Assembly: GCA_963821095.1 (NCBI GenBank) | Contig: CAWGCJ010000020.1 | Location: forward strand, 62,001-126,000 | Length of the DNA stretch: 64,000 nucleotides | DNA from: CAVPHV01 sp963821095 | GTDB lineage: Bacteria > Actinomycetota > Acidimicrobiia > Spongiisociales > UBA5794 | Reading direction: 5' to 3' | Shown here: positions 19,625 through 29,953 of the stretch, piece after piece | How the letters are laid out: the number at the start of each line of letters is the position of its first letter | Position numbering within the stretch: the first letter of the stretch is position 1 | Made by a program: the position numbers and the translations under genes | Notes under the pieces: model-generated | Seen by the model: the letters and a program-made list of their open reading frames with translations, nothing else | What the model was told of the DNA's origin: nothing | The model's database searches: none

Positions 19625-19896
19625 GTCACTAGCCAACCGCATACGCTCGATGTCGAGGAGGAGGGTGTTCTGCCGAGGCCGGCAACGCCCTGGATTGGGC
19701 TCGCCTCCTGAATCAGAGTGCGATGGTGCCGCTGCTGGAGGTGGCGCTCCAGAACTAGGGCGTCCCAGACTTCGAGACGCGGCCATGGGCCTGGGTACTC
19801 TCGCCTGATCAAGTAGCCTCCGGCTGCTATGACTCCCGGTGACACCAAGGCGATGGACCGAAGTGACGTCGTGAGTCCGGGGGCAGGGAAGGTCAC

Positions 19897-21045
19897 ATGA
19901 GTCGCAGGCCGCGGGGGGCGCTGCAGATCGCCGTGGCAGTCCTGGTCGTTTTTGGGCTCACGACGATGATGACGCGGGCGTTCGCCACGATCGATGGGGT
20001 GTCACCCAGTTCGTTGACCGTCAAGGCCGGGGACAGTGGCAGTGCCCTGGTGAGCGTCACCAGCGCCGAGGGGAGTTGCCTCACCGCGGCAGCGACGGCT
20101 CCCGGGATCGAGATCGGCGTCAACCCAGGGTGCGCTTCCGCAGGCACTCCGGTCTTCTCCCTGAACGTGATCGTCGACGCAGGGGTTCCCGCCGGGGACT
20201 ACCAGATCGCCCTTCGCGAATTTGACGCCGCTCGCGACCAGCTGCTCGACACGTCGGAGCTGTTGCTGCAGGTCAACTCGGACGCCACGAGCACCACCAC
20301 CACGACTACTGCGCCGCCGACCACTACGACCACGACGGCGCCGACCACCACGAGCACGACGGCGCCGCCGACCACCACGACAACAACGACGACCACCACC
20401 ACAACGACCACGACAACAACCACGATCGCTCCTGAGCCGGGCACGACTCTGCCGCTGGTCACCACGGTGCCGCCGACCACGCTGCCGCCCACGACTGTCG
20501 TGGAGACGCCGGCTACCACCGAACCCACGGAGGAGGTGGTCGTTCAGCCAGCGGTCGAGACCGGGCTCAGTCCCTTCCTCACCGTCCTGGCGTTTGCGGT
20601 TCTTGCCGCATTGGTCTGGATGGTCGTTCGCGCCCAGAGCGACGGAGCCAGGGTCAAGTACCGCAACCTGGTCGACCCGGAGCGCATGGCGGTGATTCAC
20701 CGCACCTTCCGCGACGCCGGTCAGGGAGCCCCGGCGGCAATCCGCGCCGCGGGGGCGTCCTCGTCCCGGCTGGACGTGGCCATCAAACCCCTATCGGGCC
20801 CCGAGGCTCCCGTCGATGTCGAGGTGGCGGTTGGCGCACCCTGGTCCCGCCAACGGGCGAGGGTGGTTGCAACCAAGGCCGACGGCGCCATGCAATTGAT
20901 GGTGCAGCGGGGCGAGGCCGGACTTGCCGACGTGCCCGGAGGCGACGCTGCCGCCCAGACCTGGCTGGATGGGCTGGCACAGGACCTCGAGTCGTATGGC
21001 GATGGGCGCGGCGCGGCGGCACTCAAGCGTTGGCTGCAGCCCTGA
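19897..21045 (+). CDS. Surface protein with long Thr-rich linker and C-terminal membrane helix
   Basis: 382 residues. A signal-like N-terminal helix is followed by an immunoglobulin-like domain of about 95 residues (SLTVKAGDSGSALVSVTSAE ... PAGDYQIALREFD), then about 85 residues dominated by Thr and Pro, then a transmembrane helix (LTVLAFAVLAALVWMVV) and a C-terminal cytoplasmic-type domain of about 130 residues. The mucin-like tract suggests an O-mannosylated stalk, as known for actinobacterial surface proteins. The family and function are unknown. GGGAAGG precedes the ATG. Confidence 0.75.
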   Translation: MSRRPRGALQIAVAVLVVFGLTTMMTRAFATIDGVSPSSLTVKAGDSGSALVSVTSAEGSCLTAAATAPGIEIGVNPGCASAGTPVFSLNVIVDAGVPAGDYQIALREFDAARDQLLDTSELLLQVNSDATSTTTTTTAPPTTTTTTAPTTTSTTAPPTTTTTTTTTTTTTTTTTTIAPEPGTTLPLVTTVPPTTLPPTTVVETPATTEPTEEVVVQPAVETGLSPFLTVLAFAVLAALVWMVVRAQSDGARVKYRNLVDPERMAVIHRTFRDAGQGAPAAIRAAGASSSRLDVAIKPLSGPEAPVDVEVAVGAPWSRQRARVVATKADGAMQLMVQRGEAGLADVPGGDAAAQTWLDGLAQDLESYGDGRGAAALKRWLQP

Positions 21046-21090
21046 CGAAGCCCTGCAACCAGATCCCGGGTAACATGCCGTCGCTCCAGC

Positions 21091-21163
21091 GCCGGGGTAG
21101 CTCAGTCGGTAGAGCGACGCACTCGTAATGCGTAGGTCACGGGTTCGATTCCCGTCTCCGGCT
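21091..21163 (+). tRNA. tRNA-Thr (CGT)
   Basis: A full cloverleaf folds: acceptor GCCGGGG/CTCCGGC with one G-T pair, anticodon stem ACGCA/TGCGT around loop CTCGTAA giving anticodon CGT, and T-arm CGGGTTCGATTCCCG. CCA is not encoded. It reads ACG. Confidence 0.95.
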
Positions 21164-21520
21164 CTCTGTTTCTTGTGTCGCCGCGACGTTCGAGTCCTGT
21201 TCGGCCTCGAATGCCGCTACCGGGTTCGGGTTGTTGTTCCTGCCTCGCGCGGTTTGGGTTTCAGTTGATGGGTGGCCGGGTTGGACGCCGCTTGCCGAGC
21301 GCGGGGTAGGTTGCCCCCTCCGCCTCGTCGAAGAACTCCTCGGCACCTCCCCCAACTCGCTTCGCTCGTCTGGGGAGGGCGCGTGAAGGATGCGGGCTGT
21401 GTTCCATGTGTCCTCTCCCGCGTTCCGGGTTCGGCATGCGGCTCTTGCGAGCTGTGTTCGCCAGTTCTCGCGTTTCCGATATCGTGGCGCCCATCTTCTG
21501 AAACGTCCCGGGGACGACCA
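21164..21520 (+). other. 357-nt non-coding gap between tRNA-Thr and sigR
   Basis: No supported gene on either strand. It contains one inverted repeat (see 21346-21378) and presumably the sigR promoter, but I could not identify the GGGAAT/GTT elements typical of SigR-class autoregulation. Confidence 0.5.
21346..21378. repeat. GC-rich inverted repeat CCTCCCC ... GGGGAGG
   Basis: A 7-bp stem with a 19-nt loop containing CGCTTCGCTCG. It resembles small dispersed palindromes of high-GC genomes, but no second copy was seen in this window. It could be a repeat element or an attenuator upstream of sigR. Confidence 0.35.
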
Positions 21521-22084
21521 ATGGCCGATCAAGCCACATTTGAAGCCGACGCCATGCAGTTTGCGCCGCAGCTGTATTCGGCTGCGCTGCGGATGACTCG
21601 CAACCCGGCGGACGCCGAGGACGTCGTCCAGGAGACCTTCCTCAAGGCCTACCGGGCCTACGGCACATTCGAGGCGGGAACCAACCTGAAGGCGTGGCTG
21701 TACCGCATCCTGACCAACACCTACATCAACAAGTACCGCAAGCAGCAGCGGCGGCCTTCAGAGGTCGAACTCGGCGAATTGCAGGATCTCTACCTCTACA
21801 AGCGGCTCGGCGAGCAGTCGGGAGCGACGCAAAGCGCCGAGCAGGACGTGTTGGACGAGTTCGTCGATTCGGACGTCAAGCAGGCACTCGAGTCGCTTCC
21901 CGAGCACTTCCGGATGCCGGTCTTGCTCGCCGATGTCGAGGGTTTCTCCTACAAGGAGATCGCTGAGATCTTGGATATTCCGATCGGGACGGTGATGTCC
22001 CGGCTCCATCGGGGAAGAAAAGCGCTCCAGAAGAAGTTGTGGAACGTGGCAGAGGAACGCGGACTAACTGGACAGGCGTCATGA
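21521..22084 (+). CDS. ECF RNA polymerase sigma factor, SigR/SigH type
   Basis: 187 residues. Region 2 reads LRMTRNPADAEDVVQETFLK, followed by NLKAWLYRILTNTYINKYRK, the signature of actinobacterial SigR/SigH thiol-stress sigma factors. Region 4 is DVEGFSYKEIAEILDIPIG followed by TVMSRLHRGRKAL. The ATG was chosen because the family begins a few residues before the conserved helix. The stop overlaps the start of an RsrA-like anti-sigma gene, so the pair is coupled. It is likely to control disulfide-stress genes; direct targets are not visible here. Confidence 0.92.
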   Translation: MADQATFEADAMQFAPQLYSAALRMTRNPADAEDVVQETFLKAYRAYGTFEAGTNLKAWLYRILTNTYINKYRKQQRRPSEVELGELQDLYLYKRLGEQSGATQSAEQDVLDEFVDSDVKQALESLPEHFRMPVLLADVEGFSYKEIAEILDIPIGTVMSRLHRGRKALQKKLWNVAEERGLTGQAS

Positions 22085-22326
22085 GCCGAGGTTGCCAACA
22101 CGCAGTCGAATACGTCTATCACTATCTCGACGAGGAAATCACCTGGTCGAGGAAGGTTCGCATCAAGTGGCACCTGAAGCGTTGTGACCCGTGCGATGAC
22201 GCCTTTGACTTCGAAATCCGGTTGAAGACGATGATCCGCGAGAAGGGTCGCGATGAGCCGCCACCGGAACTTTTCGACCGCCTCCGTGCGTTGTTACAGG
22301 AGGACGACACGGGTCCGAACGCTTGA
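22081..22326 (+). CDS. Zinc-binding anti-sigma factor, RsrA type
   Basis: 81 residues with the ZAS motif H-x3-C-x2-C in WHLKRCDPCDDAF (around residues 33-45) and an upstream Cys near residue 5. In RsrA these residues bind zinc and release the sigma factor on disulfide formation. The ATG overlaps the sigma gene stop in ATGA. The family is associated with mycothiol-producing actinobacteria. Confidence 0.9.
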   Translation: MSRGCQHAVEYVYHYLDEEITWSRKVRIKWHLKRCDPCDDAFDFEIRLKTMIREKGRDEPPPELFDRLRALLQEDDTGPNA

Positions 22327-22365
22327 CGCCGCCGGCTCCGTGCCACGAGCAGAGAGTCAGTACAC

Positions 22366-22560
22366 ATGGCCGAGAACGTTCTCAAAGGCAAGCGGATCAT
22401 GGGTGGCAGCCGAGCCCCCAAGCAGGTAACCGACCGTCGGGTCTGCGCCAAGAAGGGCTGCTCCACCACGTTGTCGAGCTACAACCGTCGCGAATTCTGC
22501 TTCGCCCATGCGCCGACCAGGTTCCCCAGATTGCGGGGCCGGGTTGCCGCCGACGGGTGA
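22366..22560 (+). CDS. Small putative zinc-finger protein
   Basis: 64 residues, very basic, with CAKKGCSTTLSSYNRREFC followed by FAH. The C-x4-C ... C-x2-H spacing could bind one zinc; similar CGTPLSRYN-type segments occur at the N-termini of actinobacterial helix-turn-helix proteins. Here nothing else is attached. It lies 39 nt after rsrA on the same strand. The function is unknown. Confidence 0.6.
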   Translation: MAENVLKGKRIMGGSRAPKQVTDRRVCAKKGCSTTLSSYNRREFCFAHAPTRFPRLRGRVAADG

Positions 22561-22623
22561 GTTGATTCTGGCCACCGCCGCCGCGTCCTGAGGCTCCAGT
22601 TACGCAAGCTAACCTGTGCGGCC

Positions 22624-22947
22624 ATGAAGATCTCGCTGCGAATTGCTGGACTGCTGCTCCTCACCGCGATCCTTGTGGGGATACCCGCCGCGGCGTTTGG
22701 CGCCGAGCAGGTCGCCTTCACCGAGGCTGAGACGGAAGAGACCGAACCCGCCGAGGAGAACACGAGCGGTGTTACCCCAGCCGTCGAGGCGCCCCCTGCA
22801 GAAGGGGAGGAAGCGGAACAGCCCTGGACCTCTCGATTCCTTGCCCCGGCCCTGCTGGCGCTCGGCATCATCGCGGTTGTGCTCGTCATCGTGTACTACG
22901 GCGTCAGGATGCGTGGCCGGTACGAGATCGTCGACGATCCTTCCTGA
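22624..22947 (+). CDS. Small secreted or anchored protein, acidic linker and C-terminal helix
   Basis: 107 residues: signal peptide ending near AAAFGA, an acidic Glu/Thr/Pro-rich linker of about 40 residues, one transmembrane helix (LAPALLALGIIAVVLVIVYY) and a short basic tail. No family is recognised. TAACCT ends 8 nt before the ATG and no Shine-Dalgarno is present. It resembles other small helix-plus-tail proteins in the window. Confidence 0.65.
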   Translation: MKISLRIAGLLLLTAILVGIPAAAFGAEQVAFTEAETEETEPAEENTSGVTPAVEAPPAEGEEAEQPWTSRFLAPALLALGIIAVVLVIVYYGVRMRGRYEIVDDPS

Positions 22948-22951
22948 GTAG

Positions 22952-22957
22952 TACGTT
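22952..22957 (+). promoter_or_regulatory. Candidate -10 box, leaderless start of the metalloprotease gene
   Basis: TACGTT ends exactly 6 nt before the ATG at 22964, putting the predicted transcription start at the start codon. Confidence 0.4.
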
Positions 22958-22963
22958 GCTTTC

Positions 22964-23995
22964 ATGACATCTGTCGATTGGGCGACGGCGACTCGCGTTG
23001 CCGGCCGCCTCTCAGGTTCCTATCCCCTCGAGGGGTCGTACCACGAAGCCTGGTTCGCGGCCCAAGCACCCGACCTCGTTGAGCGGGCCTCCGCCCTCGT
23101 CGAAGCCGAGACCGGGCTGACCGCCCCTGGTTTCCCGGATATTGCAGTCGTTTCCCGTCGGGGTTGGATCGAGAACAACATTGCCTCGTTCTCGCTGCTG
23201 TTGGCGCCCGCGGCGGAGCGTCTCTCCGCTGAGAAGGGCGTGACGTCGCGGATCGGCGGTCGGGTCATGGCGGCCGAACTCGGAGCCGTCCTCGGGCTGC
23301 TGTCGCGGCGAGTGCTCGGCCAGTACGAACTGGTGCTACCGACCAGCGACGGCGGAGATGGGGACACCATGTTCTTCGTCGGCTCCAACGTGCTCTCGCT
23401 CGAACGTCGGTATGAGTTTCGGCCCGACGAATTCAGGTTCTGGGTGGCGTTGCACGAGTGCACCCACCGCCTTCAGTTTCTCGGCGTACCGTGGATGCGC
23501 GGCTACTTCCTCGGTCTGGTCGAAGAACTTGTCGCCACCGCCGAGCCCGAGCCGGGTCGAGTCGCCCGGTTGGCTTCCGAGCTGCGGGAGGCGTCTGCGA
23601 TGGGAGAGCCGCTGGTCGGTGAGTCCGGCATCTTCGGGCTGTTCGCCACTCCGGATCAACGGGGGGTGATCAGCAAGGTCCAGGCACTCATGTCCCTCCT
23701 CGAAGGCCACGGCCACGTGGTGATGGACAGGATCGGCGAGCGCGAGTTGGTTAGCCAGCAGAGGATGTCGCAGGTGCTCCAGGCGCGGCGCAAGGACCGC
23801 AGGACCGCCCTGTTCATGCGCCTGGTCGGACTCGAGATGAAGATGCGCCAATACGAGCTGGGGGCCAAGTTTGTCGGGTCGGTTGAGCGTCACGCCGGAT
23901 GGTCGGCGCTCGACCGGGCATGGATCGGGCCGGAATATCTCCCTACGCTCGAAGAGATCGACAACCCGGTGGCATGGCTGGAACGGGTCGGGTGA
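22964..23995 (+). CDS. Zincin-like metalloprotease family protein (actinobacterial, Rv3626c-like)
   Basis: 343 residues of the actinobacterial zinc-dependent hydrolase family found next to tilS. The putative zinc motif is HECTH, a variant of HExxH, in FWVALHECTHRLQFLGVPWMRG around residues 164-184, with EE in a downstream helix (GLVEELVATAEPEPG). The gene order metalloprotease-tilS-hpt equals M. tuberculosis Rv3626c-Rv3625c-Rv3624c. The stop overlaps the tilS GTG. The substrate is unknown. Confidence 0.85.
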   Translation: MTSVDWATATRVAGRLSGSYPLEGSYHEAWFAAQAPDLVERASALVEAETGLTAPGFPDIAVVSRRGWIENNIASFSLLLAPAAERLSAEKGVTSRIGGRVMAAELGAVLGLLSRRVLGQYELVLPTSDGGDGDTMFFVGSNVLSLERRYEFRPDEFRFWVALHECTHRLQFLGVPWMRGYFLGLVEELVATAEPEPGRVARLASELREASAMGEPLVGESGIFGLFATPDQRGVISKVQALMSLLEGHGHVVMDRIGERELVSQQRMSQVLQARRKDRRTALFMRLVGLEMKMRQYELGAKFVGSVERHAGWSALDRAWIGPEYLPTLEEIDNPVAWLERVG

Positions 23996-25314
23996 CTCCG
24001 GAAGCGTCGGACCTCCTGACGTCCGTTGGTAGTTCTATGCCGCCCGGTTCGGCCGTGGTTGCGTTGAGCGGCGGCGCAGATTCTGCCGTTGCGGCATGGG
24101 CCTTGGTTCAGCTTCACGGACCCGACGCGGTGCGGGCGGTCCACGTCCATCACGGATTCGCCGACTCCGACACCCTCGCTGCCGCCGCTCGCGATGTCGC
24201 GGCGGCACTCGGCGTGAGCCTCGCCATCGTCACTGTCGACGTTCCCGCTGGTGCCTCTCAGGAGGGCCAAGCGCGCGCCGTGCGGCTCGCGGCTCTCGAA
24301 TCCTCCACTGCCGCCGACGAGTGGCTCGTGACCGGACATCATGGTGATGATGCCGTCGAAACCGTCATCGGGAACCTGCTGCGCGGCGCCGGCGCATCCG
24401 GGTTGAGCGGCATGGCCAGTCGGCGCGGGCGCTGGGTGCGGCCCCTGCTGGGTGTGGCTCGTTCGCAGGTACGCCTGGTGGCCGCCCAACTGGAGCTTCC
24501 TTTCGTCGACGATCCCGCCAACGACGACCGTCGCCATCGCCGCAATGTGATCCGGCACGACGTGGTGCCGCTGCTCGACGCCCAGTTCCCCGGCCATGAC
24601 CTGCGGGCCGCGGTAGGCCGGTCGGCCGCGGCGCTCGCCAGCGATGACGCCGTGCTAGACGAGGCCGCTGCCGTTGTACCCATCCACATCGACGGCGACG
24701 CCGTGTTGGTCCCTGCCGCACTGATCTCGACCGCCGCGCCTGCCGTGGCGGCGCGGATCGTTCGCCGGGCACTGCGTGTTGCCCACCCGCCGTATCCCGG
24801 TTCGTCGGCCGACGTTGCTGGGGTCCGCGCAGTTGCCTGCGGTTCCAGCACCCGGACGGGTCTCACCGGGGGTTGGTTCGCCGAGCGAGAAGGCGCCATG
24901 GTCGCCATCTATGCGAATGAGCCCGATGCGCCGGATCCGGTGACGGTTGCCATCGGAGAAAGCGCGGTATGTGGTGATGTGGTCTTCGAGTCCCGGCTGG
25001 TGGCTCCGCCTTCAGGACCACGCCCGATCGGGCGTTGGCGAGTCCGTCTTGGCGGCAATGCAATCGGCGCGGAAATGCAGATTCGGGTGGCTCAGCCGGG
25101 GGAACGGATCGATCTCGGGGGAGGCTCGAAGCTGGTCAGGGACGCCATGGCAGAGGTTGGGATCCCTCGGCGGCTGAGGGCGGCTTGGCCCGTTGTGGCG
25201 GCACATGGCAGAATCGCCTGGCTCACCGGGGCACGCATCGCTGCGTGGGCGCGGCCCGAAGTAGCCGGTGGCGCCTTGATCGAACTATCCGCAAGAAGGG
25301 GAACCACATCGTGA
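23992..25314 (+). CDS. tilS: tRNA(Ile)-lysidine synthase
   Basis: Converts C34 of the minor tRNA-Ile to lysidine so that it reads AUA. 440 residues. The PP-loop ATPase motif SGGADSAVAAW is at about residues 22-32, with VHVHHGFAD and GHHGDDAVETV following as in all TilS. GTG 23992 overlaps the previous stop (GTGA), and the stop overlaps the hpt GTG in the same way. The C-terminal domain has the expected GxxRxxREAG-like region in weaker form. Confidence 0.92.
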   Translation: MTPEASDLLTSVGSSMPPGSAVVALSGGADSAVAAWALVQLHGPDAVRAVHVHHGFADSDTLAAAARDVAAALGVSLAIVTVDVPAGASQEGQARAVRLAALESSTAADEWLVTGHHGDDAVETVIGNLLRGAGASGLSGMASRRGRWVRPLLGVARSQVRLVAAQLELPFVDDPANDDRRHRRNVIRHDVVPLLDAQFPGHDLRAAVGRSAAALASDDAVLDEAAAVVPIHIDGDAVLVPAALISTAAPAVAARIVRRALRVAHPPYPGSSADVAGVRAVACGSSTRTGLTGGWFAEREGAMVAIYANEPDAPDPVTVAIGESAVCGDVVFESRLVAPPSGPRPIGRWRVRLGGNAIGAEMQIRVAQPGERIDLGGGSKLVRDAMAEVGIPRRLRAAWPVVAAHGRIAWLTGARIAAWARPEVAGGALIELSARRGTTS

Positions 25315-25835
25315 AGATCGATCGGGTCTTGATCTCGGAGGAAGAGATCGCCGCCAAGCTGGCGGAGATGGGGGCTGCCATTTCGGCGGACTACGAAGGT
25401 CGGGATCTGCTGATGGTCGGCGTTCTCAAGGGAGCGTTCATCGTCATGGCCGACCTCGCTCGCCACATCACGGTTCCGGTCGAGTTCGACTTCATGGCGG
25501 TCTCCTCATACGGCGGTGCGACCAAGACCTCAGGCGTGGTGCGCATCTTGAAGGACCTCGACCAGCAAATCACCGACCGTCACGTGCTCATCGTCGAGGA
25601 CATCATCGACTCAGGCCTCACCCTCCACTACCTGATCCGCAACCTGCGGGTGCGTCAGCCGGCGTCGATTGAACTCGCCGCGTTGCTGATCAAAGACGGC
25701 ATCGACCGGCCTCCCCTCGACATCAAGTACGAGGGGTTTCACATTCAGCCGGAGTTCGTCGTCGGCTACGGTCTCGACTTCGACGAGAAGCTGCGCAACA
25801 TCCCGTACATCGGCGTCATGGATGTGGACGAGTAG
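25311..25835 (+). CDS. hpt: Hypoxanthine phosphoribosyltransferase
   Basis: Purine salvage enzyme, 174 residues. The PRPP-binding motif VLIVEDIIDSGLTL is at about residues 90-103, preceded by FMAVSSYGGATKTSG (flexible loop) and with LLMVGVLKGAFIVMADL near the start. It is coupled to tilS by GTGA, a gene pair conserved across Actinobacteria and Firmicutes. The end GYGLDFDEKLRNIPYIGVM is characteristic. Confidence 0.94.
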   Translation: MKIDRVLISEEEIAAKLAEMGAAISADYEGRDLLMVGVLKGAFIVMADLARHITVPVEFDFMAVSSYGGATKTSGVVRILKDLDQQITDRHVLIVEDIIDSGLTLHYLIRNLRVRQPASIELAALLIKDGIDRPPLDIKYEGFHIQPEFVVGYGLDFDEKLRNIPYIGVMDVDE

Positions 25836-25957
25836 AGGGTGCGGCGTAGCAGTCGGGCAAATCGTGGTGGCGCGGCCGCTCGATAGTATCGGCGACGACA
25901 TATGATGAGACCCCAAAACCCTAAGCAATCGGCTCACGAGGGCCGACAAGGAGCAGC

Positions 25958-27898
<1,941 letters not shown>

Positions 27899-27922
27899 CA
27901 ACTGTTGTGAGCGTCGCGTCGC

Positions 27923-28795
27923 GTGACGGCTGGCAGATCCGCGATCACGTGCTCTGATCCGGCAGATCACACGCTGGTGATGGGTGTCCTCAACGTCACC
28001 CCCGATTCGTTCTCGGACGGCGGTGCGTTCGCGACCGTTGCGGGCACCGACCACCAAGCAGCCATTGCTCACGGTTTGGCGCTGTGGAACTGCGGTGCCG
28101 ACATCGTCGATGTGGGTGGGGAGTCAACTCGCCCGGGTGCCGCCGGTGTCTCGGTGGACGAAGAGATCAGCCGGGTGGTCCCGGTGGTGGCCGGGCTGAT
28201 CGCGGCCGATGTGATCGTGTCGATCGACACCTCCAAGCCCGAGGTCGCTTCTGCGGCGCTCACGGCCGGCGCCAGCGTGGTCAACGACGTCACGGCCTTC
28301 GGCCACCCCGACATGGCACGGGTCTGTGCGGAAGGTGGGGCCGGCGTGGTCTTGATGCATATGAAGGGCAGTCCGGGCACGATGCAAAACGGTCCCACCT
28401 ACGGCGATGTGGTCGACGAGGTGGGCGACTATCTGGTGCGGCGGGCAAAGGCCGCGGTTGCGGCGGGGATCCCCCCGGAGCGCATCTGCATCGATCCCGG
28501 GCTCGGGTTTGGCAAGACGTTTGACCACAATCTCGAGCTGCTGGCTCGCCTTGGGGAATTGGTGGGCCGCGGCTTTCCGGTGTTGGTCGGGGCCTCTCGT
28601 AAGCGATTCCTCGGGGCGATCCTGGAGAGTGCCGGCTTCAGCACCGAAGCCAGGGAACGTGATCCGGCCACGGCGGCGACCGTGGCGCTGGCCGTCGCCG
28701 CCGGAGCGGCTGCGGTAAGGGTCCATGATGTGAGATCTGCCGTGCAGTCGGCTCGAATCGCCGACGCTATCGTGCGGACGTTGTCGACGTCCTGA
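27923..28795 (+). CDS. folP: Dihydropteroate synthase
   Basis: Joins p-aminobenzoate to dihydropterin pyrophosphate in folate synthesis; sulfonamide target. 290 residues with GVLNVTPDSFSDGG near residue 20, GGESTRPGA, SIDTSKPEVA, VNDVTAFG, VLMHMKGSPGTMQ, DPGLGFGKT and GASRKRFLG in canonical order. The GTG start is 24 nt after ftsH. It is the first of the folate genes retained here. Confidence 0.94.
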   Translation: MTAGRSAITCSDPADHTLVMGVLNVTPDSFSDGGAFATVAGTDHQAAIAHGLALWNCGADIVDVGGESTRPGAAGVSVDEEISRVVPVVAGLIAADVIVSIDTSKPEVASAALTAGASVVNDVTAFGHPDMARVCAEGGAGVVLMHMKGSPGTMQNGPTYGDVVDEVGDYLVRRAKAAVAAGIPPERICIDPGLGFGKTFDHNLELLARLGELVGRGFPVLVGASRKRFLGAILESAGFSTEARERDPATAATVALAVAAGAAAVRVHDVRSAVQSARIADAIVRTLSTS

Positions 28796-28805
28796 AGGGA
28801 ATATT

Positions 28806-29279
28806 TTGGCCGGTCTCGAGCCGCGTGGATTCAGATGGGTAATCGCTGGGAGGCTGGCGGTTTCCGAGCGCATTGGGGGCTATGGCTTCCAACATCGCAG
28901 GGTGCGGCGTGAGGAGGAGATCATCTGGCTCGTCGAGCACGGCATCGACTCGGTCGTGTCGTTGCTGCCGGGCAACCAGAATCAAGCCGCCTATGAATCG
29001 GGGGGGTTCCGCTTCTTCAATCACCCCATTGAAGAGGCCCTTGAACCCTCCGAGGCCGGCGTGATCTTCAGCCTCCTCGACGAGGCGTTGGAACCCAAGA
29101 GCGCGTCGGTGCTCCTGCATCGTGACCTCATCGACGACACCGTCGTCGGGCTACTCGGCGGGTACCTCGTCCATTGCGGCCTCATTCAGGATCCCATCTT
29201 GGCGACGACGATCATCCAGGAGATTTCCGGCCGTCCGCTGGGCCCCGAGGGCCGGGCGTTGATCCCCACCGGGACATAG
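28806..29279 (+). CDS. Tyrosine-phosphatase-fold protein with degenerate active site
   Basis: 157 residues. The layout matches small dual-specificity phosphatases: RWVIAGRLAVSE, EEEIIWLVEHGIDSVVSLLP, then a strand-loop-helix LLHRDLIDDTVVGLLGGYLV at the P-loop position. The catalytic Cys and the phosphate-binding Arg of HCx5R are both absent, so this is predicted to be catalytically dead. TTG at 28806 follows AAGGGA with 5-6 nt spacing. It occupies the place of folB between folP and folK. A regulatory or binding role is possible; no function is demonstrated. Confidence 0.7.
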   Translation: MAGLEPRGFRWVIAGRLAVSERIGGYGFQHRRVRREEEIIWLVEHGIDSVVSLLPGNQNQAAYESGGFRFFNHPIEEALEPSEAGVIFSLLDEALEPKSASVLLHRDLIDDTVVGLLGGYLVHCGLIQDPILATTIIQEISGRPLGPEGRALIPTGT

Positions 29280-29289
29280 GCGCTCGGCC

Positions 29290-29865
29290 GTGGCGGATCG
29301 AGCTGCGATCGGGCTCGGGTCCAACCTGGGAGACAAGGCCGGCAATATCGAGCGTGCCGTCGGCCGCATGCGGCAGCTTGGTGACGTGACCGCAGTGTCG
29401 ACGATCTACCAGACGGCGCCAATTGGTGGTCCGGACCAGCCTGCGTACTACAACGCCGTCGTCCTTCTGAACACCGACCTCGAGCCCCGTGCGCTGTTGG
29501 ACGGACTCCTGGACATCGAGCGAGCCCAGGGCCGGGAGCGGACGGAACGCTGGGGCCCCGCATCATCGACCTCGACGTCCTGCTCTTTGGCGATGAGGAA
29601 ATCGATCAGCCCGGGCTGATCGTGCCGCATCCCCGGATGACGGAACGCCGCTTCGTGCTCGAACCGTTGCTCGAGGTCTGGCCCGACGCCACCCTGCCAG
29701 ATGGGAGCCCTCTCAAGCCCAAGCTCGCCGAATGTGGCCGACCAGCAGGTCCAACCTCTCGCCCCGGTAGGGGTGTCGCCCCGAACCGCCGGACTCGTGC
29801 TGTTCCTCACCGTCGGCATGCTCTCGGTCGGCATCTGGTGGCTGGTGGACTGGCTGCTCTCGTAG
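29290..29865 (+). CDS. folK: HPPK (FolK) with C-terminal membrane helix (two frame disruptions)
   Basis: Pyrophosphorylates hydroxymethyl-dihydropterin. Motifs: IGLGSNLGDKAGNIERAVG, YQTAPIGGPDQPAYYNAVV, and after correction RIIDLDVLLFGDEEI (metal-binding DLD) and VPHPRMTERRFVLEPL. One C is missing in GGGGCCCC at 29552-29559, and one base is extra at 29731-29734; correcting both gives LAEVADQQVQPL, the normal FolK end. The frame then continues into about 30 more residues with a clear helix (LVLFLTVGMLSVGIWWLVDWLL) and stop. Corrected length is 191 residues versus about 160 for the family. The extension could instead be a separate small gene starting at GTG near 29733. Confidence 0.8.
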
Positions 29866-29953
29866 CCGCAAAAGGGTAAGGGACGCCGCCGCCATCTACA
29901 CTCGATCACCGTGGTATCGGTACCCGACGGGACTGAAGCCGAGGAGCGACGAC

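Noticed and set aside
19625..19896. A possible small gene or toxin-antitoxin remnant on either strand
   Set aside because: Short frames such as one reading VLERHLQQRHHRTLIQEA on the minus strand lack a start, stop context or recognisable family; I see only non-coding or decayed sequence.
20284..20435. Imperfect ACC/ACG repeats as a separate repeat element
   Set aside because: They are simply Thr codons of the surface protein stalk with varied third bases.
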